Shown: positions 8,946 through 18,129, numbered from the stretch's first letter. The stretch is DNA of 53,547 bases from Aestuariivita boseongensis (GCF_001262635.1 NZ_JXYH01000027.1:1-53547), one strand, 5' to 3'. Numbers and translations are program-made. Notes: generated by a model from the sequence alone, not told the origin.

Positions 8946-8975
8946 AAAAAAGCCGCCCCGACAGGGACGGCTTTT
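8946..8975. terminator. Bidirectional terminator between cobS and carD
   Basis: AAAAA, stem AGCCGCCCC / GGGACGGCT with one mismatch, loop GACA, then TTTT. Placed 14 bases after cobS and 20 bases after the carD stop, so it can serve both convergent genes. Confidence 0.85.
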
Positions 8976-8995
8976 CACATCTGTTCAGCGCTGGT

Positions 8996-9505
8996 TTACG
9001 CGGCGCGGGAGGTCAGCACTTCGTCCACCTGCTTGGCGGCGGCGACCTCGTCATTGCCGCCCACGGCGGCGACTTCGCGGGTCAGACGCTCAAGCGCAGC
9101 TTCATAAAGCTGCCGTTCGGAATAGCTTTGCTCGCGCTGGTCGTCGGTGCGGTGCAGGTCGCGCACCACTTCGGCAATCGCGATCAGGTCGCCGGAATTG
9201 ATCTTCTGTTCATATTCCTGCGCCCGGCGCGACCACATCGCGCGTTTCACCTTGGCCTTGCCCTTCAGCGTGGTCATCGCCTTGGTGATCACGTCAGGCG
9301 AGCTGAGCGAGCGCATCCCCACCGACGTTGCCTTGTCGGTCGGCACGCGCAACGTCATCTTGTCTTTTTCAAACGAGATCACGAACAGCTCCAGCTTGAT
9401 GCCGGCCACTTCCTGTTCCTCGATGGATACGATCTGGCCCACGCCATGGGCGGGGTAGACAACATATTCATTCGGGCGGAAGTCGAGTTTCTTGGTCTTG
9501 CTCAT
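8996..9505 (-). CDS. CarD family RNA polymerase-binding transcriptional regulator
   Basis: 169 residues. An N-terminal CarD/TRCF Tudor-like RNA-polymerase-beta interaction domain (YVVYPAHGVGQIVSIEEQE) is followed by a helical DNA-binding part (VKRAMWSRRAQEYEQKI, then LTREVAAVGG). CarD proteins stabilise open complexes, notably at rRNA promoters; in Alphaproteobacteria they are a general housekeeping factor. Start ATG 9505. It lies downstream of fdxA on the same strand with a 293-base gap, which has its own AT-rich stretch (9720-9745), so it is probably transcribed separately. Confidence 0.93.
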   Translation of the reverse strand: MSKTKKLDFRPNEYVVYPAHGVGQIVSIEEQEVAGIKLELFVISFEKDKMTLRVPTDKATSVGMRSLSSPDVITKAMTTLKGKAKVKRAMWSRRAQEYEQKINSGDLIAIAEVVRDLHRTDDQREQSYSERQLYEAALERLTREVAAVGGNDEVAAAKQVDEVLTSRAA

Positions 9506-9798
9506 GCGCTTTTTCCCATCTTGGTAACGCGTCAGGCGACAAAAAACTTACTGCGGGACAAGCCATCACCCCGTTCAGCAAGTTTCAACTGTCGCTTTTT
9601 ACGTGTCCCGTCGCTGCATCGCGTCCGGGAGGTATCCGTTCATCAGGTCCATCGCGTTGTTATATAGCACAAAAATGCAGCTTTCGGAAGACGACGCAGC
9701 GGAAGCAGTGAGAACCCCTTTAAATATTAGGGATTATTAGGTCTTTTTTCTGTCCAATCGGCCGAAATAGCGGATTGTTGCCATGCTAAGCGAATCGC

Positions 9799-10137
9799 TC
9801 AGCCGCCCTCGCCCGGCGCTTCGGAGAAGTATTTCTCGAGCTTGCCTTCTTCGCCATCACGCTCTTCCGCCTCGGGCAGCGGGTCTTTCTTGGTGATGAT
9901 GACCGGCCAAAGCTCGGCGTATTTGCGGTTGAACTCCACCCATTTCTCCATGTCCGGTTCGGTATCGGGGCGGATCGCGTCGGCGGGGCACTCGGGCTCG
10001 CAGACGCCGCAATCGATGCATTCATCGGGATGGATGACCAGCATGTTCTCGCCTTCATAGAAACAATCCACCGGGCATACCTCGACGCAGTCGGTGTATT
10101 TGCAGGCGATGCAGCTGTCATTGACGATATATGTCAT
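9799..10137 (-). CDS. fdxA: 7Fe (3Fe-4S/4Fe-4S) ferredoxin FdxA
   Basis: 112 residues. The N-terminal cluster region has [14 protein letters not shown] and the second [12 protein letters not shown], the cysteine pattern of seven-iron ferredoxins of the FdxA type. The acidic C-terminal tail (about residues 70-112) is typical of the alphaproteobacterial form. It is a low-potential soluble electron carrier; the exact partner is not evident here. Start ATG 10137. The following S4-protein and helicase genes are on the same strand with a short gap of 55 bases, so co-transcription is possible. Confidence 0.96.
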   Translation of the reverse strand: MTYIVNDSCIACKYTDCVEVCPVDCFYEGENMLVIHPDECIDCGVCEPECPADAIRPDTEPDMEKWVEFNRKYAELWPVIITKKDPLPEAEERDGEEGKLEKYFSEAPGEGG

Positions 10138-10192
10138 GGGTCTGGTCTATCCGGCTTGAACTCGTGACGATCACCTAAATCAGGGCGCGCGG

Positions 10193-10567
10193 TCATTCAA
10201 GCGTCTGACGGCGAGAAAGATCAAGAGACCTTCTGTCGCGTTTGGTGGGACGGCCTTTTCCCTCGAAACCGGGATTTTCGGGGCTGTTGTCCTGCAGGGG
10301 GCTCAGATCGGTGTAAAGCGTCTGCGCCTCGGGCGCGGGGCCGCGCCGGTCGCCCAGCGCTTCGATGCGCACCACGCGCACCCGGCGGGCCTGTGCGAAG
10401 GTCAGCACATCGCCGGGGCTGACCGCGCGGGCGGGCTTGTCGGTTTTGTCGCCATTGACGCGCACATGGCCCGCGCTGACCTCGCGCGCGGCGATGGAGC
10501 GCGTCTTGAAAAACCGCGCCTGCCACAGCCATTTATCCAGGCGCAGTTTGGGCGGGGCCTGATCCAA
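10193..10567 (-). CDS. S4-domain RNA-binding protein (Hsp15-like), TTG start
   Basis: 124 residues. The S4 fold is at once visible: LRLDKWLWQARFFKTRSIAA, then VSAGHVRVNGDKTDKPARAV and SPGDVLTF. Hsp15-type proteins bind 50S subunits carrying stalled nascent chains; this is the expected role. The basic, arginine-rich tail supports RNA binding. No ATG or GTG lies before the S4 core, so TTG at 10565-10567 is the likely start. The helicase stop is only three bases upstream, so translation is probably coupled. Confidence 0.85.
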   Translation of the reverse strand: MDQAPPKLRLDKWLWQARFFKTRSIAAREVSAGHVRVNGDKTDKPARAVSPGDVLTFAQARRVRVVRIEALGDRRGPAPEAQTLYTDLSPLQDNSPENPGFEGKGRPTKRDRRSLDLSRRQTLE

Positions 10568-10570
10568 GGC

Positions 10571-13432
10571 TTACTTCTGATCCTTCAATCCCATCAGCGC
10601 GGCGGCGAAGGGATTGTCCGGGTCGATCTGCTTTTCCTTTTTGGGCGGGCGCGCCTGATAGGATTTCGCCCCCTGCGGCTCGCGCTTGGGCTTGCCCTTG
10701 CCGGGTTTGCCCTTGGGCTTGCCGCGCGGTTTGCCGCCTTGCGGGCGGGCATCCTTGCGCGGGCCGCGATTGCCGGCCCAGGTGAAGGTATAGAAGACTT
10801 CCATCTCGGGTTCGGCGGCATCGGGCGTGGTGCCGGGCGCGATCTCGGTCTCTGAGGTCTCGGCGATGGCAGGTTCAACCGCTTCGTCCTCATCGGCGGG
10901 GGTCATGGGGGTTTCGCCCTCATCCGCTGCGCCGGTTTCGGGCAGATCGGCGGGCGTGGGCACGTCACCGCCCGGTTCGGCCGGCGCGGTTTCAGCGGTT
11001 TGCGCCGCATCCATCACCGGCGCGTCCTCTGTCACGGGGGCCTCGGCCACCTGTTTGACCTTGACGCGTTCACCCTTCTCGGCCCGGTAGCCCAGTCCGC
11101 CCATCAGGTCGGCAAATTGTTCCAGCGTCATGCCGGTGATCGAGAGCATGTCGGCCTTAGCTTCGAACCCGCCGCGGCTGTCTTCGGACCGCAGCATATC
11201 GGCCAGCCGTTCCAGCATGTCGATGCGGATCGCCCGTTCGCCCGCCGCGCGATAGCCCGCCATCGAGAAATACCCGGCAGGCGCATCGCTGGTGCCGGGA
11301 ATGGTGACCAGACCGGGTGGCGGCGCTTCGGGGAATTCGGCCAACCCCTTGGAGAGAGACCACAGCACCAGGCGCAACCGCGTGGGCGCGGGTTTCAGCA
11401 GAAGCGGCATGAAGACCGTGAATTGGCCAAACCGCACGCCATGTTTGCGCAGCAGGCCACGGGCGTCCTGATCCAGCTCTTTCACCTCGTTGGCGACCGA
11501 TTGACGTTCGATCACGCCCAGATGTTCGACCATGCGGAAGGCGAACCCACGGGCCAGCCCCGTCAGGGTTTCGTCATTCTTCATCGCCAGAAGCGGTTCG
11601 AACAGCGACGCGATCTTGCGGTCCACGAAATGCTGCAGGCGGCGCTGAACCTTCTGCTGCACATCCGCGCCGGCCACGTCATCGACAAAGACCTCGATCT
11701 GCGGGCGCAGCGCTTCGGGCCCTGCCACCAGCTTGCCCACGGCCTGATCGCCCCACATGAGGCCACCTTGTTCGGTAAAGTCGATCTCGGTATCGGGCGC
11801 GTTATAGAACCGGTCGGCGCGCAGATGGAAATGCGGCGCCAATGCCTGAAGCGAGGCCGTTTTGATCGCCTTCGCCTCGGCCCCGGAGGACCCTTTGTCC
11901 TGAATAAAGCGGAACCCTTCCAAACGACCGACGAATTCGCCTTCGACGGTCACATCACCGTTTTCGTTTACTTCGGCCAAAAGGGCCTCCTTCTGCTTGA
12001 GCCGGCGCAACAGAACGGATGTGCGCCGGTCCACAAATCTTTGTGTCAGCCTCTCGTGGAGGGCATCTGACACCCTGTCTTCTACCGCGCGTGTTTCCCC
12101 GCGCCAATGGGTTTCATCGGGAACCCAGCCGTTTCGCTGCGCGACATAGGTCCATGTGCGGATATACGCCAATCGTTTGGATAACGCATCAATATCGCCA
12201 TCGGTTCGGTCGATCCGCTTGATTTGTCGCGCGAACCAGTCTTCGGGCACATGGCCGCGTTCATGCAGGTGGCCAAAGATCACCTGCAGAAGGCTTGCGT
12301 GTTCGGCGTGGCTGATGCCCCGGAAATCGGGGATGCGGCAGACATCCCAAAGGAGTTTGACCGACGCTCCGTCCGAGGCGCGGGCCATCACCTCGGTATC
12401 CTGCGCCAGCGATTTCAGCGCCATCAGGTCATCGGCCTCGCGCGCCTTGACCAGCGTTTCGTCGCCCGGGCTGATTTCCAGCGAATGGATCAGCGCATCG
12501 ACCGTGCCGAATTGCAGATCCGCATTGCGCCAGTTCAGTTTCTTCAGCGGTGTAAAGCGGTGATCCATGATCGCCTGCGCCACCCCGTCATCCAGCGGGC
12601 GCGCTTCGCCCGTGACGCCGAACGTGCCGTCTGACATGCCGCGCCCGGCCCGGCCCGCGATCTGCGCCAGTTCATTGGGCGCCAGCGGCCGCATCCGCCG
12701 CCCGTCGAATTTCGTGAGCGCGGAAAAGGCCACATGGTCGATATCCAGGTTCAGCCCCATGCCGATGGCATCGGTGGCCACCAGGTAATCGACCTCCCCG
12801 TTCTGATAAAGCTCGACCTGCGCATTGCGCGTGCGCGGGGACAGCGCGCCCATCACCACTGCCGCCCCGCCCTTCTGACGCCGGATCAGTTCGGCGATCG
12901 CATAGACGCTGTCGACCGAAAACCCCACGATCGCCGACCGGGCCGGCATGCGGCTGACCTTCTTGGCCCCGGTATAGACCAGCTGGCTCATCCGTTCGCG
13001 CGATTGGAACTGTGCATCAGGCACCAGCGCGCGGATCGGGCCGCGCATCGTGTCAGACCCCAGGAAAATCGTCTCCTGCAGCCCGCGTGCGCGCAGAAGC
13101 CGGTCGGTAAAGACATGGCCGCGTTCGGGATCGGCGCAGAGCTGGATTTCGTCGACGGCCAGGAAATCGCAGCCCATGCCTTCGGGCATCGCCTCGACCG
13201 TGCAGACCCAGTATTGCGTGCGGGGTGGCACGATCCGTTCTTCGCCGGTGACAAGCGCCACCACAGATGGGCCGCGGATCGCGACGATCTTGTCGTAGAC
13301 CTCGCGTGCCAACAGCCGCAGCGGCAGGCCGATCACGCCGGTGCGGTACCCCAGCATCCTGTCGATGGCATAATGGGTTTTGCCTGTGTTGGTCGGGCCA
13401 AGAACGGCCACAACCCGCGATGCGCCTGCCAA
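10571..13432 (-). CDS. SUV3-like superfamily 2 RNA/DNA helicase with basic tail, TTG start
   Basis: 953 residues. Walker A is LGPTNTGKT (residues 11-19) and the Walker B box is VDEIQ (93-97), an unusual DEIQ form shared with mitochondrial SUV3 helicases. The C-terminal RecA-like half has ATDAIGMGLNLDIDHVAFSA and QIAGRAGRG. A middle SUV3-like helical region follows. From about 770 the protein is acidic and low in complexity, ending in a Lys/Gly/Arg/Pro-rich tail that probably binds nucleic acid. TTG at 13430-13432 has GGGAG upstream and is the only start before the conserved core. Likely role is RNA turnover or ribosome-associated work together with the coupled S4 protein; this is inferred from domain and context. 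Confidence 0.85.
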   Translation of the reverse strand: MAGASRVVAVLGPTNTGKTHYAIDRMLGYRTGVIGLPLRLLAREVYDKIVAIRGPSVVALVTGEERIVPPRTQYWVCTVEAMPEGMGCDFLAVDEIQLCADPERGHVFTDRLLRARGLQETIFLGSDTMRGPIRALVPDAQFQSRERMSQLVYTGAKKVSRMPARSAIVGFSVDSVYAIAELIRRQKGGAAVVMGALSPRTRNAQVELYQNGEVDYLVATDAIGMGLNLDIDHVAFSALTKFDGRRMRPLAPNELAQIAGRAGRGMSDGTFGVTGEARPLDDGVAQAIMDHRFTPLKKLNWRNADLQFGTVDALIHSLEISPGDETLVKAREADDLMALKSLAQDTEVMARASDGASVKLLWDVCRIPDFRGISHAEHASLLQVIFGHLHERGHVPEDWFARQIKRIDRTDGDIDALSKRLAYIRTWTYVAQRNGWVPDETHWRGETRAVEDRVSDALHERLTQRFVDRRTSVLLRRLKQKEALLAEVNENGDVTVEGEFVGRLEGFRFIQDKGSSGAEAKAIKTASLQALAPHFHLRADRFYNAPDTEIDFTEQGGLMWGDQAVGKLVAGPEALRPQIEVFVDDVAGADVQQKVQRRLQHFVDRKIASLFEPLLAMKNDETLTGLARGFAFRMVEHLGVIERQSVANEVKELDQDARGLLRKHGVRFGQFTVFMPLLLKPAPTRLRLVLWSLSKGLAEFPEAPPPGLVTIPGTSDAPAGYFSMAGYRAAGERAIRIDMLERLADMLRSEDSRGGFEAKADMLSITGMTLEQFADLMGGLGYRAEKGERVKVKQVAEAPVTEDAPVMDAAQTAETAPAEPGGDVPTPADLPETGAADEGETPMTPADEDEAVEPAIAETSETEIAPGTTPDAAEPEMEVFYTFTWAGNRGPRKDARPQGGKPRGKPKGKPGKGKPKREPQGAKSYQARPPKKEKQIDPDNPFAAALMGLKDQK

Positions 13433-13456
13433 TACTCTGCTCCCGATTGCGCCTGC

Positions 13457-14017
13457 TCAGAGCGAGGTGCCGCCCACCCGCGATTCCAGCCGCTCAAGCG
13501 CGCTGTCTACTTCCTCGTGATGGGGATGCATAGTCTTGACCCGGGAATAGGCCTCGAAGGCGCGTTTTTCATCGCCGAACTGTTCCAGGATCGCGCCCAG
13601 CCCGAAGATCGCGTTGTAATTATACGGGTTCAGCGCAAGCGCGCGTTCCAGATCCGCAACCGCCGGGCCGAACAGGTTTTCAGCATAAAAGGCCTGCGCG
13701 CGCAGATGCCAGCCTTCGGCGAAATCGGGCGCGTGGTCGGTCAGCGCGGTCAGATGTTCGATGGCGATGCGCGTCTCCCCTTCCTCCAGCGCCTCCCGGC
13801 CCCGGCGCAGCAGCAGATCCATCGAGGAGGACCCCGATTTCGTCCAGATCGCCTGAAGCTCCCTGTCGATGCGAAGGGCGGCGGCGGGTTCGGCCTGGGC
13901 CAGGTCGGCCAGAAGCGTGCGCTCCTCCTCCGACTGGGCGGCGGCGGGTAGGGAAAACGTGACTGTCAGCAAAACTGCCGCCACGATACATTTGAGATTG
14001 AAAGGCAAACGCGTCAT
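13457..14017 (-). CDS. Secreted TPR-repeat protein
   Basis: 186 residues. A signal peptide (about 1-28, ending PAAAQS) is followed by a charged helix and at least three tetratricopeptide units (residues about 60-165: MDLLLRRGREALEEG, FAEGWHLRAQAFYAENLF, YNAIFGLGAILEQFGDEKRAFE). TPR proteins of this size serve as periplasmic scaffolds. The frame stays open far upstream, but the codons before ATG 14017 are antisense to other genes and hold no homology. Twenty-four bases separate it from the helicase, so it probably heads that operon. Confidence 0.85.
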   Translation of the reverse strand: MTRLPFNLKCIVAAVLLTVTFSLPAAAQSEEERTLLADLAQAEPAAALRIDRELQAIWTKSGSSSMDLLLRRGREALEEGETRIAIEHLTALTDHAPDFAEGWHLRAQAFYAENLFGPAVADLERALALNPYNYNAIFGLGAILEQFGDEKRAFEAYSRVKTMHPHHEEVDSALERLESRVGGTSL

Positions 14018-14087
14018 ATCGGGATTGAGTTTAACCCGGCGCGTGGCAAAATCCAGACAGAAGCGCCCATAAAACGAGAGTGTGAAG

Positions 14088-14378
14088 ATGAGCGAATTTC
14101 TGAACCAGGCCGCAGCCGAACTGAACGAGAAAGTCTCGGCCGCCGGTTTCGACAGCACCGCCAAGTTTGACGTACAGGGCGAAGGCGCAATCATGATGGA
14201 CAGCAGCGGCGCCCGCGTGGGTGACGAACCCGCCGATGTGACGCTGAGCGCCGATGCCGACACGTTCCGCGCCATTTTCGAAGGCGATCTGAACCCCACC
14301 AGCGCTTTCATGACCGGCAAACTGTCGGTGGATGGCGATATGGGCGTCGCGATGAAATTGGCTTCGGTTCTGGCCTGA
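14088..14378 (+). CDS. SCP2 sterol-binding domain protein
   Basis: 96 residues. The SCP2 fold is recognisable in AAAELNEKVSAAGFDSTAKF, GARVGDEPADVTLSADADTF, and GDLNPTSAFMTGKLSVDGDM. These small proteins bind lipids or fatty acyl groups in a hydrophobic tunnel. Start ATG 14088 with GAGAG seven bases upstream is preferred over GTG 14082. The next gene, a hydrolase, starts two bases after the stop codon, so the two are translated from one mRNA and may share a lipid substrate; that is an inference. Confidence 0.9.
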   Translation: MSEFLNQAAAELNEKVSAAGFDSTAKFDVQGEGAIMMDSSGARVGDEPADVTLSADADTFRAIFEGDLNPTSAFMTGKLSVDGDMGVAMKLASVLA

Positions 14379-14380
14379 TC

Positions 14381-15346
14381 ATGGCCGATCCCGCCCCGTA
14401 TTACGCAGATGTGGCCGATGGCCCGGCGGACGGGGCGGCCTTCTGGGCACAGACATCCGATGGCCTGCGCGTGCGCATCGGGGTCTGGCCCAAAGCGGAT
14501 GCGCGGGGAACGCTGTTGCTGTTTCCCGGCCGGTCCGAATATGTCGAGAAATACGCCCGTTTCGCCAGCGACGTGACGGCGGAAGGCTATGCCATGATGG
14601 CAATCGACTGGCGCGGCCAGGGCATTGCCGACCGGCTGCTGCCGGATCGCCGTATTGGCCATGTGGGCCGTTTTCGCGACTTCCAGAAAGATGTCGCCGC
14701 GATGGTTGCGCTGGCCCAAGAGCTGGACATGCCCAAGCCCTGGCACATCCTGGGCCACTCCATGGGCGGCGCGATTGCGCTTCGGTCGGTGATGGAAGGG
14801 ATCGACGTGTTGTCTGCGTCTTTCACCGGGCCGATGTGGGGCATCCTGATGGCGAAGGGCATGCGCCAGATGGCCCTGGCGCTTTATTACGCCAGCAAGT
14901 GGACCGGACAGGGCCACCGCCTGGCCCCCACCGCCACGGCCGAGAATTACATCCTCACCTCCCCCTTCGAGGGCAATACCCTGACCAATACGCCCGAGAT
15001 GTGGGAGTACATGAAGACCCAGGTCACGCGCTATCCCGACATGGCGCTGGGGGGTCCGTCGATCCACTGGCTGGGAGAGGCTTTGCGCGAATGCCGGTAC
15101 CTGAGGCGCGCGGCCCCGCCGCCGGTGCCCGCGATCTGCTTTGTGGGCGAAGACGAGGCGATCGTCGATCGCGAGGCGATGCGTCTGCGCATGGCGAACT
15201 GGACGGGCGGATCCTATCAGGTGGTGAATGACGCCCAGCACGAGATCCTGATGGAAGGACCCGAGACGCGGGCGCTGGTGCTGCGTCAGATGCTGGACCT
15301 GTTCGAACGTGGCGAATCCCAGGCCAATCTTCCCCGCTCTGGCTGA
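14381..15346 (+). CDS. Alpha/beta hydrolase, lysophospholipase-like (PldB family)
   Basis: 321 residues. A monoglyceride-lipase/PldB-type alpha/beta hydrolase: oxyanion region LLLFPGRSEYVEKYARF, DWRGQGIADR, nucleophile elbow GHSMGG with Ser127, then a lid of about 70 residues. The acid residue is probably the Asp in FVGEDEAIVD and the base is the His in NDAQHEILME. No signal peptide, so it acts in the cytoplasm or at the inner membrane. It is two bases downstream of the SCP2-like gene. Confidence 0.9.
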   Translation: MADPAPYYADVADGPADGAAFWAQTSDGLRVRIGVWPKADARGTLLLFPGRSEYVEKYARFASDVTAEGYAMMAIDWRGQGIADRLLPDRRIGHVGRFRDFQKDVAAMVALAQELDMPKPWHILGHSMGGAIALRSVMEGIDVLSASFTGPMWGILMAKGMRQMALALYYASKWTGQGHRLAPTATAENYILTSPFEGNTLTNTPEMWEYMKTQVTRYPDMALGGPSIHWLGEALRECRYLRRAAPPPVPAICFVGEDEAIVDREAMRLRMANWTGGSYQVVNDAQHEILMEGPETRALVLRQMLDLFERGESQANLPRSG

Positions 15347-15373
15347 GCCGCGCGCGGGCGCTATGATTGGCAT

Positions 15374-16384
15374 ATGGCGCGCGATCCGATTCTGACATTC
15401 ACCGACAAGGGCATCTATTGCCCGGCAGGGGATTTCTTCATCGACCCCTGGCGCCCCGTGGACCGCGCGCTGATCACCCATGGCCATGCCGATCACGCGC
15501 GGCCCGGCCACGCCCGGTATCTGGCCACCGATCTCGCCGCGCCGGTCATGCGGCACAGGCTGGGCGATATTTGCCTGGAAACAATTGGTTATGGTGAGAA
15601 GCTCAATCTTGGCAGCGCGCTGGTTTCGTTCCATCCGGCAGGCCATGTGCCCGGATCGGCGCAGATCCGTGTTGAGGTCGCGGGAGAGGTCTGGGTCGCC
15701 TCGGGCGATTACAAGCTGGAGGATGACGGCCTCTCCACCCCGTTTGAGCCGGTGCGCTGCCACAGTTTCATCACCGAAAGCACCTTTGGCCTGCCCGTCT
15801 TTCGCTGGCAGGCGCAGAAAGATGTCCGGGCCCAGATCAACGACTGGTGGCGCGCCTCTATCGCGGATGGGAAAACGCCGCTTCTGGGGGCCTATGCACT
15901 GGGAAAGGCGCAGCGGTTGTTGCGACTGCTGGACCCGGAAATCGGGCCGATCCTGACACATGGCGCGGTGGAAAACACCAATGCGGTGCTGCGCACGCAG
16001 GGCATCGATCTGCCCGATACGGTGCTTGTGACGGCAGAGACGAAGATCGCCGACCACCCCGGCGCGCTGGTACTGGCCACGCCTTCGGCTTTCGGCACGC
16101 CCTGGGCGCGCAAATTCGGAGCGGTCTCGACCGGCTTTGCCAGCGGCTGGATGCAGTTGCGCGGCGTGCGGCGCAGGCGGGCGGCGGATCGGGGCTTTGT
16201 CATCTCGGACCATGCGGATTGGGAGGGGCTGAACGCGGCTATTCGCGGAACGAGAGCAGAAAACATATATGTAACGCATGGTTACATGGATATCTTCACG
16301 CGCTGGTTGAACAGTCAGGGGCTGAATGCGCAGGTCATACCGACCGAGTTCGAGGGCGAAACGCTGGATGAGGCCGAAGCGTGA
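15374..16384 (+). CDS. Ligase-associated DNA exonuclease (metallo-beta-lactamase/beta-CASP fold)
   Basis: 336 residues. The metal-binding block THGHADHARPGH gives the HxHxDH signature, and FHPAGHVPGSAQIRVE the next histidine, followed by ASGDYKLEDD and the beta-CASP-like C-terminus ending in ISDHADWEGL and VTHGY. The family lies next to ATP-dependent DNA ligases in many bacteria and is predicted to trim ends in repair. Here the ligase follows 100 bases downstream. Start ATG 15374 (MARDPILTF). Confidence 0.92.
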   Translation: MARDPILTFTDKGIYCPAGDFFIDPWRPVDRALITHGHADHARPGHARYLATDLAAPVMRHRLGDICLETIGYGEKLNLGSALVSFHPAGHVPGSAQIRVEVAGEVWVASGDYKLEDDGLSTPFEPVRCHSFITESTFGLPVFRWQAQKDVRAQINDWWRASIADGKTPLLGAYALGKAQRLLRLLDPEIGPILTHGAVENTNAVLRTQGIDLPDTVLVTAETKIADHPGALVLATPSAFGTPWARKFGAVSTGFASGWMQLRGVRRRRAADRGFVISDHADWEGLNAAIRGTRAENIYVTHGYMDIFTRWLNSQGLNAQVIPTEFEGETLDEAEA

Positions 16385-16405
16385 AGGAGCCGTTACACCC
16401 GTTAC

Positions 16406-16466
16406 GCCCCGGAGTTGATCCGGGGCCTCGTCGAGCCAAGTGGAGGCCTCGGATCAAGCCCGGGGC
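16406..16466. repeat. GC-rich inverted repeat (CCCCGGA-type), upstream of ligase
   Basis: Arms 16406-16429 and 16443-16466 match as inverted copies at 21 of 24 positions around a 13-base loop. Each arm also has its own dyad (CCCCGGA-TCCGGGG). A related element is at 25860-25975. Similar CCGGATCAAG-type repeats are common between genes in Alphaproteobacteria. It ends 18 bases before the ligase start codon and so lies in its leader. Confidence 0.75.
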
Positions 16467-16484
16467 GCGCAGCGAGGCCGCCCG

Positions 16485-18074
16485 ATGAAAGACTTTGCGC
16501 GCCTTTTCACCCGGATTGACCAAAGCACCAAGACCACGGTCAAAGTGGCCGCTCTGGCGGAGTTTTTTGCGACGGCGTCCGAAGAAGACCGGCTGTGGAC
16601 GATCGCTCTGTTCTCGGGCCGCAGACCCAAACGGGCGGTGACCACCACGCGCCTACGCGAATGGGCGGCGGAACAGGCGGGGTATCCCCTGTGGCTGTTC
16701 GAGGAAGCCTATCCCATCGTGGGCGATCTTGCGGAAACCATCGCGCTGTTTCTTCCCTCTGCGACAGAAGAAACTAATCGCGGTTTAACCCATTGGATCA
16801 ACATGTTACGTGGGCTTTCTCAGGTTGACGAGCCCGCCCGCAAATCCGCCGTTCTGGCCGCCTGGGACGAGCTTGATACCACCCAGCGGTTCCTGTTCAA
16901 CAAGCTTATCACGGGTGGATTCCGCATCGGAATCAGTCAGAAACTGATGACCCGCGCACTGGCCCAGGCCACCGGCAAGGACGAGGCGGAACTGGCGCAT
17001 CGGCTGATGGGCAACTGGTCCCCTGATGACACCACCTATCACGCCTTGATCGAGGCAGATGACCCCTCGGCCGACGCTTCACGCCCCTATCCGTTCTATC
17101 TGGCCTATGGGCTGGAAGAGGCGCCCGAGACGCTGGGCGCTCCGGACGACTGGCGGGCGGAGTGGAAATGGGACGGCATTCGCGGTCAGCTGATCCTGCG
17201 GGGTGGCGCGCATTTCACCTGGTCGCGCGGCGAAGAGCTGATGACAGACCGCTTCCCGGAACTTGCCCGTGCAGTGGATTTCGTGCCCTCCGGCACCGTG
17301 CTGGATGGGGAGATTCTGGCATGGGACGGCGCGCCCATGTCCTTCAACGCTTTGCAAAAACGCATTGGCCGAAAGACGGTGCCGAAATCCCTGCTGCGCG
17401 ACGCGCCGGTTATCCTTTATGCCTATGACCTTTTGGAAGATGCAGGCACTGACATCCGCGCCCTGCCTTTTGCGGAACGCCGCGCGCGGCTGGAAGGACT
17501 GTTGCGCAATCTGCCAGACGATGCGCCGCTGCGCCTGTCGCCGCAACTGGACTTCTCCGGCTGGGAGGCTCTGCGCCACCTCCGCGAAAGCGCGCGGGAC
17601 GCGCAGGCCGAGGGGTTGATGCTGAAACGCGCGGACAGCCCCTATCTGTCGGGGCGTAAGAAGGGCGATTGGTGGAAATGGAAGCTGGATCCGCTAACCA
17701 TCGATGCGGTAATGATCTATGCCCAGCAGGGGCACGGGCGGCGCGCGAACCTGTTCACCGATTTCACCTTTGCCGTCTGGAAGGGCAATGAGCTGGTGCC
17801 TTTCACCAAGGCCTATTCCGGTCTGACCGACGCCGAATTCCGCCAGATCACCGCCTGGGTGCGCAAGAACACCCTGCAGCGCTTTGGCCCGGTGCGGCAG
17901 GTCACGCCCGAACATGTGTTCGAGATCGCCTTTGAAGGCATCCATGAAAGCCCCCGCCACAAATCCGGCGTGGCGCTGCGCTTTCCCCGCATGAGCCGCT
18001 GGCGCAAGGACAAGCCCGTGCAGGAGGCCAACACGCTGGAGGATCTGAACGAGATGTTGCGCCTTTACGGCTGA
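16485..18074 (+). CDS. ATP-dependent DNA ligase
   Basis: 529 residues. An N-terminal DNA-binding domain (residues 1-200) is followed by the adenylation domain with motif I EWKWDGIR (adenylated K228), motif III-like LDGEILAWD, motif IV EGLMLKR and motif V WWKWKLDP, and then an OB domain ending GVALRFPRMSRWRKDKP. It seals nicks using ATP and probably works with the upstream exonuclease in repair. Start ATG 16485 (MKDFARLF). In many genomes this pair is joined by an Lhr-type helicase and a PdeM-type phosphoesterase; neither is in this window. Confidence 0.95.
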   Translation: MKDFARLFTRIDQSTKTTVKVAALAEFFATASEEDRLWTIALFSGRRPKRAVTTTRLREWAAEQAGYPLWLFEEAYPIVGDLAETIALFLPSATEETNRGLTHWINMLRGLSQVDEPARKSAVLAAWDELDTTQRFLFNKLITGGFRIGISQKLMTRALAQATGKDEAELAHRLMGNWSPDDTTYHALIEADDPSADASRPYPFYLAYGLEEAPETLGAPDDWRAEWKWDGIRGQLILRGGAHFTWSRGEELMTDRFPELARAVDFVPSGTVLDGEILAWDGAPMSFNALQKRIGRKTVPKSLLRDAPVILYAYDLLEDAGTDIRALPFAERRARLEGLLRNLPDDAPLRLSPQLDFSGWEALRHLRESARDAQAEGLMLKRADSPYLSGRKKGDWWKWKLDPLTIDAVMIYAQQGHGRRANLFTDFTFAVWKGNELVPFTKAYSGLTDAEFRQITAWVRKNTLQRFGPVRQVTPEHVFEIAFEGIHESPRHKSGVALRFPRMSRWRKDKPVQEANTLEDLNEMLRLYG

Positions 18075-18102
18075 TGCTGCGGCCCCGTGGCCCGCGTGGT
18101 GT

Positions 18103-18129
18103 GGGGTATTTTTGGCCAGAAAGAAGCAG
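18103..18129 (+). repeat. Interspersed repeat arm (GGCCAGAAAGAAGCAG type)
   Basis: A single copy downstream of the ligase gene: GGGGTATTTTT followed by GGCCAGAAAGAAGCAG. It matches the arms at 6957 and 6995 and, inverted, 29488. Confidence 0.75.

Noticed and set aside
14018-16279. A very long minus-strand open frame extending the TPR protein to 940 residues
   Set aside because: It is antisense to four well-supported plus-strand genes, its predicted sequence is His/Arg/Gln-rich without homology, and the TPR protein has a proper signal peptide at ATG 14017.
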